From contig CAZUCA010000011.1 in NCBI GenBank assembly GCA_964619125.1, positions 1 to 64,000 of the forward strand: a stretch of DNA of 64,000 bases. The letters are read 5' to 3'. The notes under the pieces are model-generated. The model did no database searches and was not told the origin of the DNA. It saw only the letters and a list, made by a program, of their open reading frames with translations. Positions 26,159 through 33,619 of this stretch are shown here, in pieces. This DNA comes from Owenweeksia sp964619125 (lineage in GTDB: Bacteria > Bacteroidota > Bacteroidia > Flavobacteriales > Schleiferiaceae). A program made the translations under genes and the position numbers. How positions within the stretch are numbered: the first letter of the stretch is position 1; every line of letters starts with the position of its first letter.

Positions 26159-26950
26159 TCAACTACTAACCGCCACCTCATTCTTATTGGCCAGTTGCCC
26201 GCAGGCGGCATCGATATCCTTGCCGCGGCTGCGCCTGATCTTGGCAATGATACCAGCCTTCTCAAGCGCGTCGATATGTTGCTGGTAAACGGCCTCGGAA
26301 GCTTTTTGGAAGCGGGGATCGTCGGTGGGGTTGTATTCGATCAAATTCACCTTACAGGGAACGTGGTGGCAAAATTTCACCAAGGCTTCGATATCCTTAG
26401 GTTGGTCATTTACACCTTCCCAAACCACATATTCGTAAGTAACGCGGCGGCCGGTTTTGGCGTACCAGTACTTGAGCGCCTCAGCCAGGTCGGCTACCGG
26501 GTTGGCCTTGTTTATAGGCATGATGGAATCCCGGACTTCGTCCAGGGCCGAGTGCAGCGACAGGGCCAGGTTGAANNNNNNNNNNNNNNNNNNNNNNNNN
26601 NNNNNNNNNNNNNNNNNNNNNNNNNNNNNNNNNNNNNNNNNNNNNNNNNNNNNNNNNNNNNNNNNNNNNNNNNNNACCACTTTACCGTCGTAGAGGCGCA
26701 CCGCATTTTTGATGGTACCGTCGGAGCTGCGCTGCATCTCATCAACCCGGATGTGGTTGATTACAAATTCGGCTTCCATTTTTTCACGGAGGGAGAGCGA
26801 AAGGTTGGTCATGGCGTCAAAGTCCTTGGCACCTTTTTGCCACAGCCATTCATACACCTGGGTAGCCCTGAATTTGGGCTCGCCAATCGACAAAAAATAT
26901 TCCTGCAGCTGTTCCCGGGTCAGGGCCCTGATATCCTTCTTGTTCTCCAT
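26159..26950 (-). CDS. rlmN: 23S rRNA/tRNA adenine-C2 methyltransferase, interrupted by assembly gap
   Basis: Radical SAM enzyme that methylates A2503 of 23S rRNA and A37 of some tRNAs. The N-terminal 91 residues (ending VRLYDGKV) and the C-terminal 138 residues (from FNLALSLHSA, with the catalytic-type Cys in the DAACGQL region) are clear. A run of 100 N replaces the middle. By comparison with the usual 345-350 residue length, about 120 residues are missing, including the CxxxCxxC iron-sulfur motif and MGMGEP. The true gap is therefore probably near 350 bp, not 100. The gene is not known to be broken in the organism. Confidence 0.93.
   Translation of the reverse strand: MENKKDIRALTREQLQEYFLSIGEPKFRATQVYEWLWQKGAKDFDAMTNLSLSLREKMEAEFVINHIRVDEMQRSSDGTIKNAVRLYDGKVXXXXXXXXXXXXXXXXXXXXXXXXXXXXXXXXXXFNLALSLHSALDEVRDSIMPINKANPVADLAEALKYWYAKTGRRVTYEYVVWEGVNDQPKDIEALVKFCHHVPCKVNLIEYNPTDDPRFQKASEAVYQQHIDALEKAGIIAKIRRSRGKDIDAACGQLANKNEVAVSS
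26576..26675. other. Assembly gap (100 N)
   Basis: Exactly 100 undetermined bases inside rlmN. The round number suggests a placeholder. The reading frame on both sides belongs to one protein, so the true gap length should leave a remainder of 1 when divided by 3. Confidence 0.98.
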
Positions 26951-26955
26951 CGCGG

Positions 26956-26963
26956 CAAAATTA
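26956..26963 (-). promoter_or_regulatory. -7 box TAATTTTG next to the rlmN start
   Basis: Exact TAnnTTTG match on the minus strand, 5 bases before the ATG at 26950, implying a leaderless transcript. No clear TTG lies at the usual -33 position. Confidence 0.35.
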
Positions 26964-27002
26964 CAAGGAAATTATGAGCCTGATCGTTCGCGTTAATCCT
27001 GC

Positions 27003-28361
27003 TTAGAGGTTGAAGCTAAGACGAAAGCGGGTTTGCTCGTTGGGAATGGAGTGCACGCTGATGGAGCCATTGTGGATCTGCATAATGTTTTTCGAAAGGG
27101 TAAGCCCGATACCGGTACCATTTTTACGGGTGCTGAAAAAGGGGATAAACACTGAGGGGAGGATGTCTTCAGGGATGCCGGCCCCATTGTCAGACACCTC
27201 GATGATAAGGTGGTTTTCGGTTACCTGGGCCTGTAAGTCAATGCGGGCATCTTCGCGGGCCTCACAGGAGTAAATGGCATTGCTGATCAGGTTGATCAGT
27301 ACCTGTTCTATCATTTTGCGATCGGCGCGCAGCTGTAATTTCTGATGCGGCAGCTCTGCATTTAGCACGACCCCTTTTTGCTGTGCCTGGCTTTTCATCA
27401 GGGTAGTGACTTCTTCAAAGAGATCACGTAGCTTGAAGTTCTCGTAATGAGGGGCCGGCAATTTGGTAAGCTTGCGGTATTCCTCTACAAAGCCAAGCAT
27501 ACCCCGGCTACGCTTGATAATGGTGTCGAGGGCCAGTAGAATGTCATCGATCCTCTCCTCGTCAATTTCCTGGGAGGGCAGGGGCTCTCCTTTTTCATTG
27601 GTCAGCAGGTTTTTAACCGTTTCTGACAGGGAGGTCACCGGGGTAACGGAATTCATCACTTCATGCGCCAAAATGCGGATGAGCTTATGCCAGGCATCGA
27701 TTTCTTTTTGTTCAATTTCGTTTTTGAGATCCGAAAAGGAAATCAGGTGATAATTGGTGCCCAGCAGGTTTATATGCTCGAGGTCGAGGTAAAACTCGCG
27801 ATTGCCATTGCCACTGTCGAGTTCGATCAGTTTGCGCCCCTGAAAGCTGAAGTTATCAAGCTGACGGGCAAATTGGGTGGCCTTCTTTTCAAACATTTGC
27901 CAGTGCCGGAAATGAGGGATTTTCAGCATGGCCTGTGCGGCCTGGTTCAGCAAGATTACCCGGCCACTGTCATCCACGATAATCAGCCCCAGTTTGATGT
28001 TCTCAAGGGCCAGTTTCAGCAGCTCACTCTGGCTTTCTTTTTCCGCCTTTGAGGAGCGCACGGTTTCAATCAGGTTTTTAAAACTTTGGTCGAGCTCCTT
28101 AAAGGCACCACCCAGCTTGGCGTTATTAAAGCTTACCGCGTAGTCACCGTAATTAAGGGCTTCCAGAAATTTCTGCAGTTCACGGTTGGTTTTATTCACA
28201 AAATAAATAAGCTCTATCAACTGTACCAACAGAATTATCAGCAACAATACCGGGGTAAAGAGAAGCTCAAAGTTTTGCCAGATAAAGGCGAGGGTTAGGG
28301 TGTTGACCAGCATCAGGATCACCCGCAGGCTAATCAGCAGGTTAAATCGTTTAGAGGCCAT
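27003..28361 (-). CDS. NtrY-like sensor histidine kinase
   Basis: A 452-residue kinase with two closely spaced N-terminal membrane helices (about 9-27 and 33-52) and almost no periplasmic loop, so it probably senses the membrane or cytoplasm. A PAS-like domain follows (about 100-205, with LGLIIVDDSGRVILLNQAA). The HisKA-type helix is NtrY-like: His in ILAHEVMNSVTPVTSLS (the H-E-x-x-N pattern). The HATPase domain is complete (LINLISNAIYS, DNGAGIP, KNGTGIGLTL). The gene begins 11 bp inside its partner sigma-54 activator gene. Confidence 0.9.
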   Translation of the reverse strand: MASKRFNLLISLRVILMLVNTLTLAFIWQNFELLFTPVLLLIILLVQLIELIYFVNKTNRELQKFLEALNYGDYAVSFNNAKLGGAFKELDQSFKNLIETVRSSKAEKESQSELLKLALENIKLGLIIVDDSGRVILLNQAAQAMLKIPHFRHWQMFEKKATQFARQLDNFSFQGRKLIELDSGNGNREFYLDLEHINLLGTNYHLISFSDLKNEIEQKEIDAWHKLIRILAHEVMNSVTPVTSLSETVKNLLTNEKGEPLPSQEIDEERIDDILLALDTIIKRSRGMLGFVEEYRKLTKLPAPHYENFKLRDLFEEVTTLMKSQAQQKGVVLNAELPHQKLQLRADRKMIEQVLINLISNAIYSCEAREDARIDLQAQVTENHLIIEVSDNGAGIPEDILPSVFIPFFSTRKNGTGIGLTLSKNIMQIHNGSISVHSIPNEQTRFRLSFNL

Positions 28362-29712
28362 ATTTTTCCATTCTTCGGTAAAGGGCGGCCCGGGTCAATC
28401 CCAGTTCTTTGGCCGCTTTGGAGATATTGCCCTGGTATTGTTCAATAGCCTTGCTAACCAGGTGTTTTTCCATTTCCTCGAGATTGAGGCCATTGGGTTG
28501 ACCCTGGTTGCTCTCGCTCAGGCTGAGGTTAAAGTGACCGATTTCGCTATTGTCATTTAAAATAACGGCGCGTTCCATGGTGTGCTCCAGCTCCCTGATG
28601 TTACCGGGCCAGTGGTAATCACAGAGCCTGTCTATTGCCTCATGGCTGAGCTTCATCTCATCCTTATGGTATTTTCGGCTAAAGCGTTCCAGGAAGCGCT
28701 TTGCCAGCACCGGAATATCTTCCTTGCGTTCACGCAATGGCGGTACCGTAATTTCCACCGTGTTGATGCGGTAGAGCAGGTCCTGGCGAAACTTACCATC
28801 CTTTACCATATCGTAGATGGGCATATTGGTGGCGCAAATAAGGCGTACATCGATGGGGCGCTCCTTGTTTTCGCCTAAGCGTATCACCTTGCGATTTTGC
28901 AGCGCAGTGAGCAGCTTAGATTGCAGGGGGAGATCCAGGTTGCCTATTTCATCGAGAAAGAGGGTGCCCTCATGGGCAGTTTCAAAGCGGCCGGCTTTGT
29001 CTTCAGAAGCATCGGTAAAAGCCCCTTTCTTATGGCCAAACAGCTCACTTTCAAAGAGGGTGTTGCTTACCGATCCCAGGTCAACGGTAATGAAGGAGTT
29101 TTTATGGCGCTGAGAAAGGCGGTGCAGGGCCATGGCCAGCACGCTTTTACCGGTACCGTTTTCACCTAGTAAAATTACATTGGCATCGGTAGCCGCTACC
29201 TTCTCAATGGTTTTCATCAGGTTTTTCATCACGGCGCTGCGGGTCACAAAATCCTGTTCGCTGAGCCCGATGCTGCGCTCGAGGGTTTCCCTGGTTTGCT
29301 CCAGTCGCTCCACCTTTTGCTTTTCCTGGCTCAGGGCCAGGCCATTCTTAATGGTGCTCAGCAGCTTTTCGTTGGTCCAGGGCTTCAGCACAAAATCGTA
29401 GGCGCCTTTTTTAATGGCCTGCACGGCCAGCTCCACCTCTCCATAGGCGGTCATCAATATTACCTGGGTTTCGGGACTCACATTTTTAATGTGGTCGAGC
29501 CAGTACAAGCCTTCGCGCCCGTCATTGGTGCCCTTCCTGAAATTCATGTCGAGAAGAATCAGGTCGGGAGAAATGCGGCTTAACAGTTGGTTTAGCTCGC
29601 CGGGGTTGGAGGAGGTTTGCACCTTGCGGAAATGTTGTTTCAGCAAAAGACGGGCGCTGGTAAGCACGTCTTCATCATCATCAACGATCAGGATGGTATG
29701 AGGGCTAAGCAT
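28351..29712 (-). CDS. Sigma-54-dependent response regulator with GAFTDA loop
   Basis: A 453-residue NtrC-type activator. The receiver has Asp55 (LILLDMNF). The AAA+ domain has Walker A GENGTGKS (173-180), the sigma-54 loop GAFTDA (220-225) in place of GAFTGA, LFLDEIGNL, and a ring of conserved arginines in the RQDLLYRINTVEI region. The C-terminal Fis-type HTH reads GNISKAAKELGLTRAALYRRM. It lies upstream of and overlaps its kinase gene. Its start codon faces two phased dyads and a sigma-54 promoter that drive the divergent small secreted protein gene, the obvious candidate target. Confidence 0.93.
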   Translation of the reverse strand: MLSPHTILIVDDDEDVLTSARLLLKQHFRKVQTSSNPGELNQLLSRISPDLILLDMNFRKGTNDGREGLYWLDHIKNVSPETQVILMTAYGEVELAVQAIKKGAYDFVLKPWTNEKLLSTIKNGLALSQEKQKVERLEQTRETLERSIGLSEQDFVTRSAVMKNLMKTIEKVAATDANVILLGENGTGKSVLAMALHRLSQRHKNSFITVDLGSVSNTLFESELFGHKKGAFTDASEDKAGRFETAHEGTLFLDEIGNLDLPLQSKLLTALQNRKVIRLGENKERPIDVRLICATNMPIYDMVKDGKFRQDLLYRINTVEITVPPLRERKEDIPVLAKRFLERFSRKYHKDEMKLSHEAIDRLCDYHWPGNIRELEHTMERAVILNDNSEIGHFNLSLSESNQGQPNGLNLEEMEKHLVSKAIEQYQGNISKAAKELGLTRAALYRRMEKYGL

Positions 29713-29732
29713 GCTGTGAAAGTAGTTAATAG

Positions 29733-29770
29733 TGTTCGAAACCGAACGAAATAGTGTTCGAAAGTGAACA
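29733..29770. promoter_or_regulatory. Two phased dyads, candidate enhancer sites for the adjacent sigma-54 activator
   Basis: Site 1 (29733-29748) reads TGTTC-N6-GAACG and site 2 (29755-29770) reads TGTTC-N6-GAACA, the second a perfect dyad. They share GTGTTCGAAA and start exactly 22 bp apart, two helical turns. They lie 54-91 bp upstream of a -24 element and 21 bp upstream of the activator's own start codon, so they could serve activation of one gene and autoregulation of the other. Confidence 0.65.
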
Positions 29771-29823
29771 TTATTTTATGGTATCAAAAATTAAAGCGCT
29801 GATAATCAGTGGTTGAATTTTCA

Positions 29824-29837
29824 GGCACGGCCTTCGC
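29824..29837 (+). promoter_or_regulatory. Sigma-54 (-24/-12) promoter
   Basis: The sequence AGGCACGGCCTTCGCC carries GG (29824-29825) and GC (29836-29837) with exactly 10 bases between and matches the TGGCACG-N4-TTGC consensus except for two positions. The expected start is about 29848, giving a leader near 29 nt before the ATG at 29877. No TAnnTTTG box is seen between the dyads and the gene. Confidence 0.6.
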
Positions 29838-29876
29838 CTATAGGATTGGCAACTAAAACATAAAACTGAAAAAACT

Positions 29877-30227
29877 ATGAATCTCCTTAAATCTCTTACC
29901 GTAGCTGTCGCTCTCTTTATTGGAACTTCAGCTTTCGCCGCCGGTGAAACCGAAAAACGTGCCCTGAGCAGTGAACAGGCTGTGAAAATGGAAATGTACG
30001 ACCGTATCGACCGCCTCGATATTCAAAACTTTAACCTGAAAGATTGCACAGTTGAGGTGACTTTCAGTGTGGATGCTGACGGCAATGTGAGCGTGCTTTC
30101 TACTGCCGGTGCTTCTTGCCTGGCTAATGAGTACATCAAACTCAGAATGGAAGCCCGCAAGCTTTTTGTTACCGAAAACCTTCAGAACAAAGATCAGAAG
30201 GTGAAGCTCCGCTACGTAGTGATCTAA
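29877..30227 (+). CDS. Small secreted protein, candidate sigma-54 target
   Basis: I do not recognise a named family. The 116-residue product has a signal peptide (residues 1-22, cleavage after SAFA) and a mature domain of about 94 residues with two cysteines that could form a disulfide. The segment CTVEVTFSVDADGNVSVLS followed by a helix and KVKLRYVVI has the beta-alpha-beta rhythm of TonB C-terminal-like domains. Its promoter is of the -24/-12 type with two upstream dyads and a divergent NtrC-type activator gene, so expression probably depends on that system. A structured RNA segment follows it. Confidence 0.8.
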   Translation: MNLLKSLTVAVALFIGTSAFAAGETEKRALSSEQAVKMEMYDRIDRLDIQNFNLKDCTVEVTFSVDADGNVSVLSTAGASCLANEYIKLRMEARKLFVTENLQNKDQKVKLRYVVI

Positions 30228-30242
30228 GCTAAAATAAAATTG

Positions 30243-30382
30243 AAAATCCCGGATAAGCTGTGAATCAGCGACGTTCTTTAAGTATGTTGGAAAAATTGGT
30301 TGTTTAATTTCAAGTTCAAGTAGCAGAATTTTAGGGTTAATCGGTTACCTCCAACAATTTTTCCGGGATTTTAATCCCTTTT
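30243..30382 (+). ncRNA. Structured intergenic RNA segment with competing stems
   Basis: Three mutually exclusive or overlapping pairings are visible. 30243-30253 pairs perfectly with 30362-30372 (11 bp). 30289-30298 pairs perfectly with 30355-30364 (10 bp). 30365-30370 pairs with 30373-30378 as a 6-bp hairpin with a 2-nt loop followed by TTTT, like a small terminator. The 3' segment thus can join only one partner at a time. It lies between the secreted protein gene and the ABC exporter, so attenuation or a small RNA is possible. No known riboswitch class is recognised. Confidence 0.4.
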
Positions 30383-30401
30383 ACATAGCTCTTCATACCT
30401 C

Positions 30402-30475
30402 AAAGTCCCCGTCCACTCACCTCATGTAGGTAAATTTTGTGTTAAACGTTCTATTTTGGTCGGGGGCTTTTTTTA
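30402..30475 (+). terminator. Terminator-like stem with large loop and T-run
   Basis: 30402-30411 (AAAGTCCCCG) pairs with 30461-30470 with one G-U pair, followed by a run of seven T. The 49-nt loop contains a small hairpin (ACCT/AGGT at 30419-30431). It could end transcription from the secreted protein gene before the ABC genes, or be the 3' end of a small RNA. Confidence 0.5.
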
Positions 30476-30505
30476 TTTCGCCCTCTTTAAACGATAAGGA
30501 AAGCT

Positions 30506-31189
30506 ATGATCAGTTTGCACCATATTTCAAAGATCTATCGCAGTGACTCGGTAGAAACCCGGGCGCTGAATGAAGTAAGCCTGCAAATAGAGGAGGGTGA
30601 TTTTGTGTCTATAATGGGCCCCTCGGGCTGTGGCAAGTCTACCCTGATCAATGTGATCGGTATGCTCGACAGCTTCGATTCGGGCCTTTATCTTTTTGAG
30701 GGGTATGATGTGAAAAGCCTCAGTGAAAAGCAGCGGGTGAAACTGCGGAAGCAAAACATCGGCTTTATTTTTCAGAACTTCAATCTGCTCGATGACCTGA
30801 GCGTTTTTGAGAATATCGAACTTCCCCTCGTATATCAGGGTGTTAGCAGCCGTCAACGGCGCGAACGTACCGAAGCTATCCTCCATCAGATTGGCCTTAG
30901 CCATCGCCAGCGCCATTTCCCTTATCAACTATCAGGAGGGCAGCAACAAAAGGTGGCTATTGGCCGCGCCCTGGTTACCCGTCCCCGCTTCATCCTGGCC
31001 GATGAGCCCACCGGTAATCTCGATACCGAACAGGGCAATGAAATTATGGCGGCCCTTACCGCCCTTAATGATGCCGGCACCACCCTGGTGATGGTTACTC
31101 ACAGCATGCACGATGCCACCTATAGCAACCGCATAATCAAGTTGCGCGATGGGGCAGTAGTTTCAGAAAAGCACCTGGCCAATGTTTAG
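30506..31189 (+). CDS. ABC transporter ATP-binding protein, MacB/LolD type
   Basis: A 227-residue ATPase of an export or mechanotransmission complex. Walker A GPSGCGKST (38-46), Q-loop at FIFQNFNLL, signature LSGGQ (142-146), Walker B ILADEP (163-168) followed by TGNLD, and the switch histidine in MVTHS are all present. The TGNLD motif is characteristic of the MacB/LolD/FtsE group. The stop overlaps the permease start by 8 bp, so they form one complex. The pair follows the sigma-54-controlled secreted protein gene and is a plausible part of the same response. Confidence 0.93.
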   Translation: MISLHHISKIYRSDSVETRALNEVSLQIEEGDFVSIMGPSGCGKSTLINVIGMLDSFDSGLYLFEGYDVKSLSEKQRVKLRKQNIGFIFQNFNLLDDLSVFENIELPLVYQGVSSRQRRERTEAILHQIGLSHRQRHFPYQLSGGQQQKVAIGRALVTRPRFILADEPTGNLDTEQGNEIMAALTALNDAGTTLVMVTHSMHDATYSNRIIKLRDGAVVSEKHLANV

Positions 31190-33593
31190 CAGCCGTGTAA
31201 AATTTGCCATGCGGGCTTTAATGCGCAGCAAAACTTACAGCGCCCTCAATATTGTGGGACTGGCGATAGCCTTGTCGGTAAGTATTGTGGTATTTCTTTA
31301 CCTCAAGAGTGAACTGAGCTACGACGAACATTATCCTGGGCACGAGAAGATTTTCAGGGTACACTCTGATTTTATCCTCAATGACCAGGAGCAGCGCGTG
31401 CCCCTGAGCAGCGTGAGCCTGGGACCGATGCTAAAGGCCGACTTTCCCTACATCAAAAACTTCACCCGCCTTGATCATATCGAGGCCAATATTCTTTTTA
31501 AATACCGTGATCGCAAGTATTATGAAAACAATATTGCCATTGCCGACAGTAGTTATTTTGAGGTTTTTGAGCTCGACTTTATCGAAGGAAATAAAAAAAC
31601 CGCCCTCAATAAGCCGCATTCCATTGTGGTGAGTGAGAGTTTTGCCCGGCGCTATTTCGGCGAGGTAAACCCAGTCGGAAAAGTGATCAGCACCAATAAT
31701 TTTGATTACACCATTACCGGACTGATAGAGGATATTCCGGCCAACAGCCACCATCACTTCGATGCCCTGATCAGCTTTTTTTACCAGGAACAGTCTCCCG
31801 AAGAACGGCAAAAGACCCTGTGGAACACTACCGTATTTACATTTCTAAGCTTCAATAACCCTGATGATGCGCAGCGGCTGGAGGCCGAATTCCCGGCTTT
31901 TTACGAGGAGTATATGCTCTTTTATGGCGAGAAGTTCGATAGCCATTACCAATTGCAGCTCGAGCGTATTGATCGCATCCACTTCGCGGGCAGTATGAGT
32001 TATGACCGCCCCGCTGGCAATAAGATGTACCTCTACGCCTTCGGAGCCATTGGTGGTCTTATTTTAGTTCTGGCCTGTATTAATTATGTAAATATGGCCA
32101 CCGCGCGGGGCATGCGCCGCAGTAAGGAAGCGGGCATCCGCCGAATGATGGGTAGTAGCAAAAACGGTATTCGCCTGCTTATTTTTACTGAATCAGTGTT
32201 GCTGGCCCTGCTTTCGCTTTTCCTCGCCTTCGTACTGGTGGAACTGGTGCTTCACCTGACGCCTTTCAATGCTATCGTACAAAAAGACCTGAGCCTTGAT
32301 TTTATCCGTTATCCTGAGCTGTGGTGGTACCCCTTGCTGCTGGCCCTGGTGGTAGGTTTTCTTTCGGGCTGGTATCCGGCAGTTACCCTGTCGAAAGTTA
32401 CCGCTCTGTCGGCCGTGCAGGGTGGCTTTAGCTATAGCCCCAAGAGCGTAAGGGTGCGAAAGTTTTTGGTAGGCTTTCAATTTTGTGTGTCAGTGGCGGT
32501 GGTGATCACTGCCTTGCTGATGTACCGGCAGATGGACTACGTCAGGCAAAAAGACCTCGGTTATAACAAGGAGGATATTTTACTGATTCCCATCCAGGAT
32601 TCGGTGGTTATCGATCAGCTCGATTACATCCGCGCCGGCCTGGAGAAAAACCCACATGTGATATCTGCCGCCCTGGCAATGACCACCCCGGGATCTGATG
32701 TAAATAAAGGCCTGATGAACGTGGAAACCCGCAAATCATGCGAGTTTGAAAAACGGCTGATAGACAATATTATGGTGGGTATCAATTATCTCGAAACCAT
32801 GGGGATTGAGCTGATTGAAGGCCGTCCTTTCGCGTATTCAGATACCCTGAGTGGGGCCAGTGGTGTAATGGTGAACCAGCGTTTTGTGGAGGAAATGGGC
32901 TGGGAGCAGCCCCTCGGCAAAACCATTCGCTGGGGTTTTGATGAAACCGGTGATCAGCTCTTCGAAGGGAAAGTGATTGCGGTAGTGCGCGATTTTAATT
33001 CCCATTCACTCCACAGTCCTATTGAACCCACTCTCATTTACCTGCAGCGCGAACAAAAAGGAGTGTTGCACGTGCGCGTAGACAGTGAAAACCTGGTGGC
33101 AGCAATTGATGATATGGAGGATATTTTTGCCCGCATTGACCGGCAGCGTCCTTTCCAGTTTTCTTTTCTCAATAAAGATCTGATGCGACTTTACGATGAC
33201 GAACACCGCCAAAGCCGGCTCATTCTCTACCTTACCTACCTGGCTATATTCATATCTTTTCTGGGGCTTACCGGCCTGGCCTCTTTCACCACCAGCCTGC
33301 GTACCCGCGAGATAGGACTGAGAAAGGTATTGGGGGCCGACGTATACCAAATGGTAAACCTGATTTTCAAGGATATGCTGATCCTGGTGGTAATATCGGT
33401 GCTATTGGCTATTCCGCTGGCTTACCTGCTGATAAGAGGCTGGCTCAGCAACTTTGCCTATGCTGCCAACCTCGATCCGCTGATCTTCTTCTTTACCGCA
33501 ATGGTGGCGGTGTTGCTGGCATACCTCATTGTATCCTACCACTCCATCAGAGTGGCCCGCAGCAGCCCGGTAGATACCCTGAAGTACGAATAG
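31182..33593 (+). CDS. FtsX/MacB-type ABC transporter permease
   Basis: An 803-residue permease with two copies of the MacB-like core. A first helix (about 20-40) precedes a large periplasmic domain (about 45-285). An FtsX three-helix unit follows (about 285-430, with INYVNMATARGMRRSKEAGI), then a further helix, a second periplasmic domain (about 450-675) and a last FtsX unit (TSLRTREIGLRKVLGA onward). Such large Bacteroidota permeases work without a separate MacA being encoded beside them. The substrate is unknown; envelope lipids, peptides or signalling by mechanotransmission are all possible. Confidence 0.9.
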   Translation: MFSSRVKFAMRALMRSKTYSALNIVGLAIALSVSIVVFLYLKSELSYDEHYPGHEKIFRVHSDFILNDQEQRVPLSSVSLGPMLKADFPYIKNFTRLDHIEANILFKYRDRKYYENNIAIADSSYFEVFELDFIEGNKKTALNKPHSIVVSESFARRYFGEVNPVGKVISTNNFDYTITGLIEDIPANSHHHFDALISFFYQEQSPEERQKTLWNTTVFTFLSFNNPDDAQRLEAEFPAFYEEYMLFYGEKFDSHYQLQLERIDRIHFAGSMSYDRPAGNKMYLYAFGAIGGLILVLACINYVNMATARGMRRSKEAGIRRMMGSSKNGIRLLIFTESVLLALLSLFLAFVLVELVLHLTPFNAIVQKDLSLDFIRYPELWWYPLLLALVVGFLSGWYPAVTLSKVTALSAVQGGFSYSPKSVRVRKFLVGFQFCVSVAVVITALLMYRQMDYVRQKDLGYNKEDILLIPIQDSVVIDQLDYIRAGLEKNPHVISAALAMTTPGSDVNKGLMNVETRKSCEFEKRLIDNIMVGINYLETMGIELIEGRPFAYSDTLSGASGVMVNQRFVEEMGWEQPLGKTIRWGFDETGDQLFEGKVIAVVRDFNSHSLHSPIEPTLIYLQREQKGVLHVRVDSENLVAAIDDMEDIFARIDRQRPFQFSFLNKDLMRLYDDEHRQSRLILYLTYLAIFISFLGLTGLASFTTSLRTREIGLRKVLGADVYQMVNLIFKDMLILVVISVLLAIPLAYLLIRGWLSNFAYAANLDPLIFFFTAMVAVLLAYLIVSYHSIRVARSSPVDTLKYE

Positions 33594-33619
33594 CTAAGGT
33601 CATAACTGTTGCGGGGAGC

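Noticed and set aside
26159..26950. rlmN as a pseudogene
   Set aside because: The interruption is an assembly gap of unknown bases, and both flanks remain in one normal reading frame.
30406..30505. Second sigma-54 promoter directly before the ABC transporter genes
   Set aside because: No GG-N10-GC pair with the right surroundings exists; GG and GC occur only at wrong spacing.
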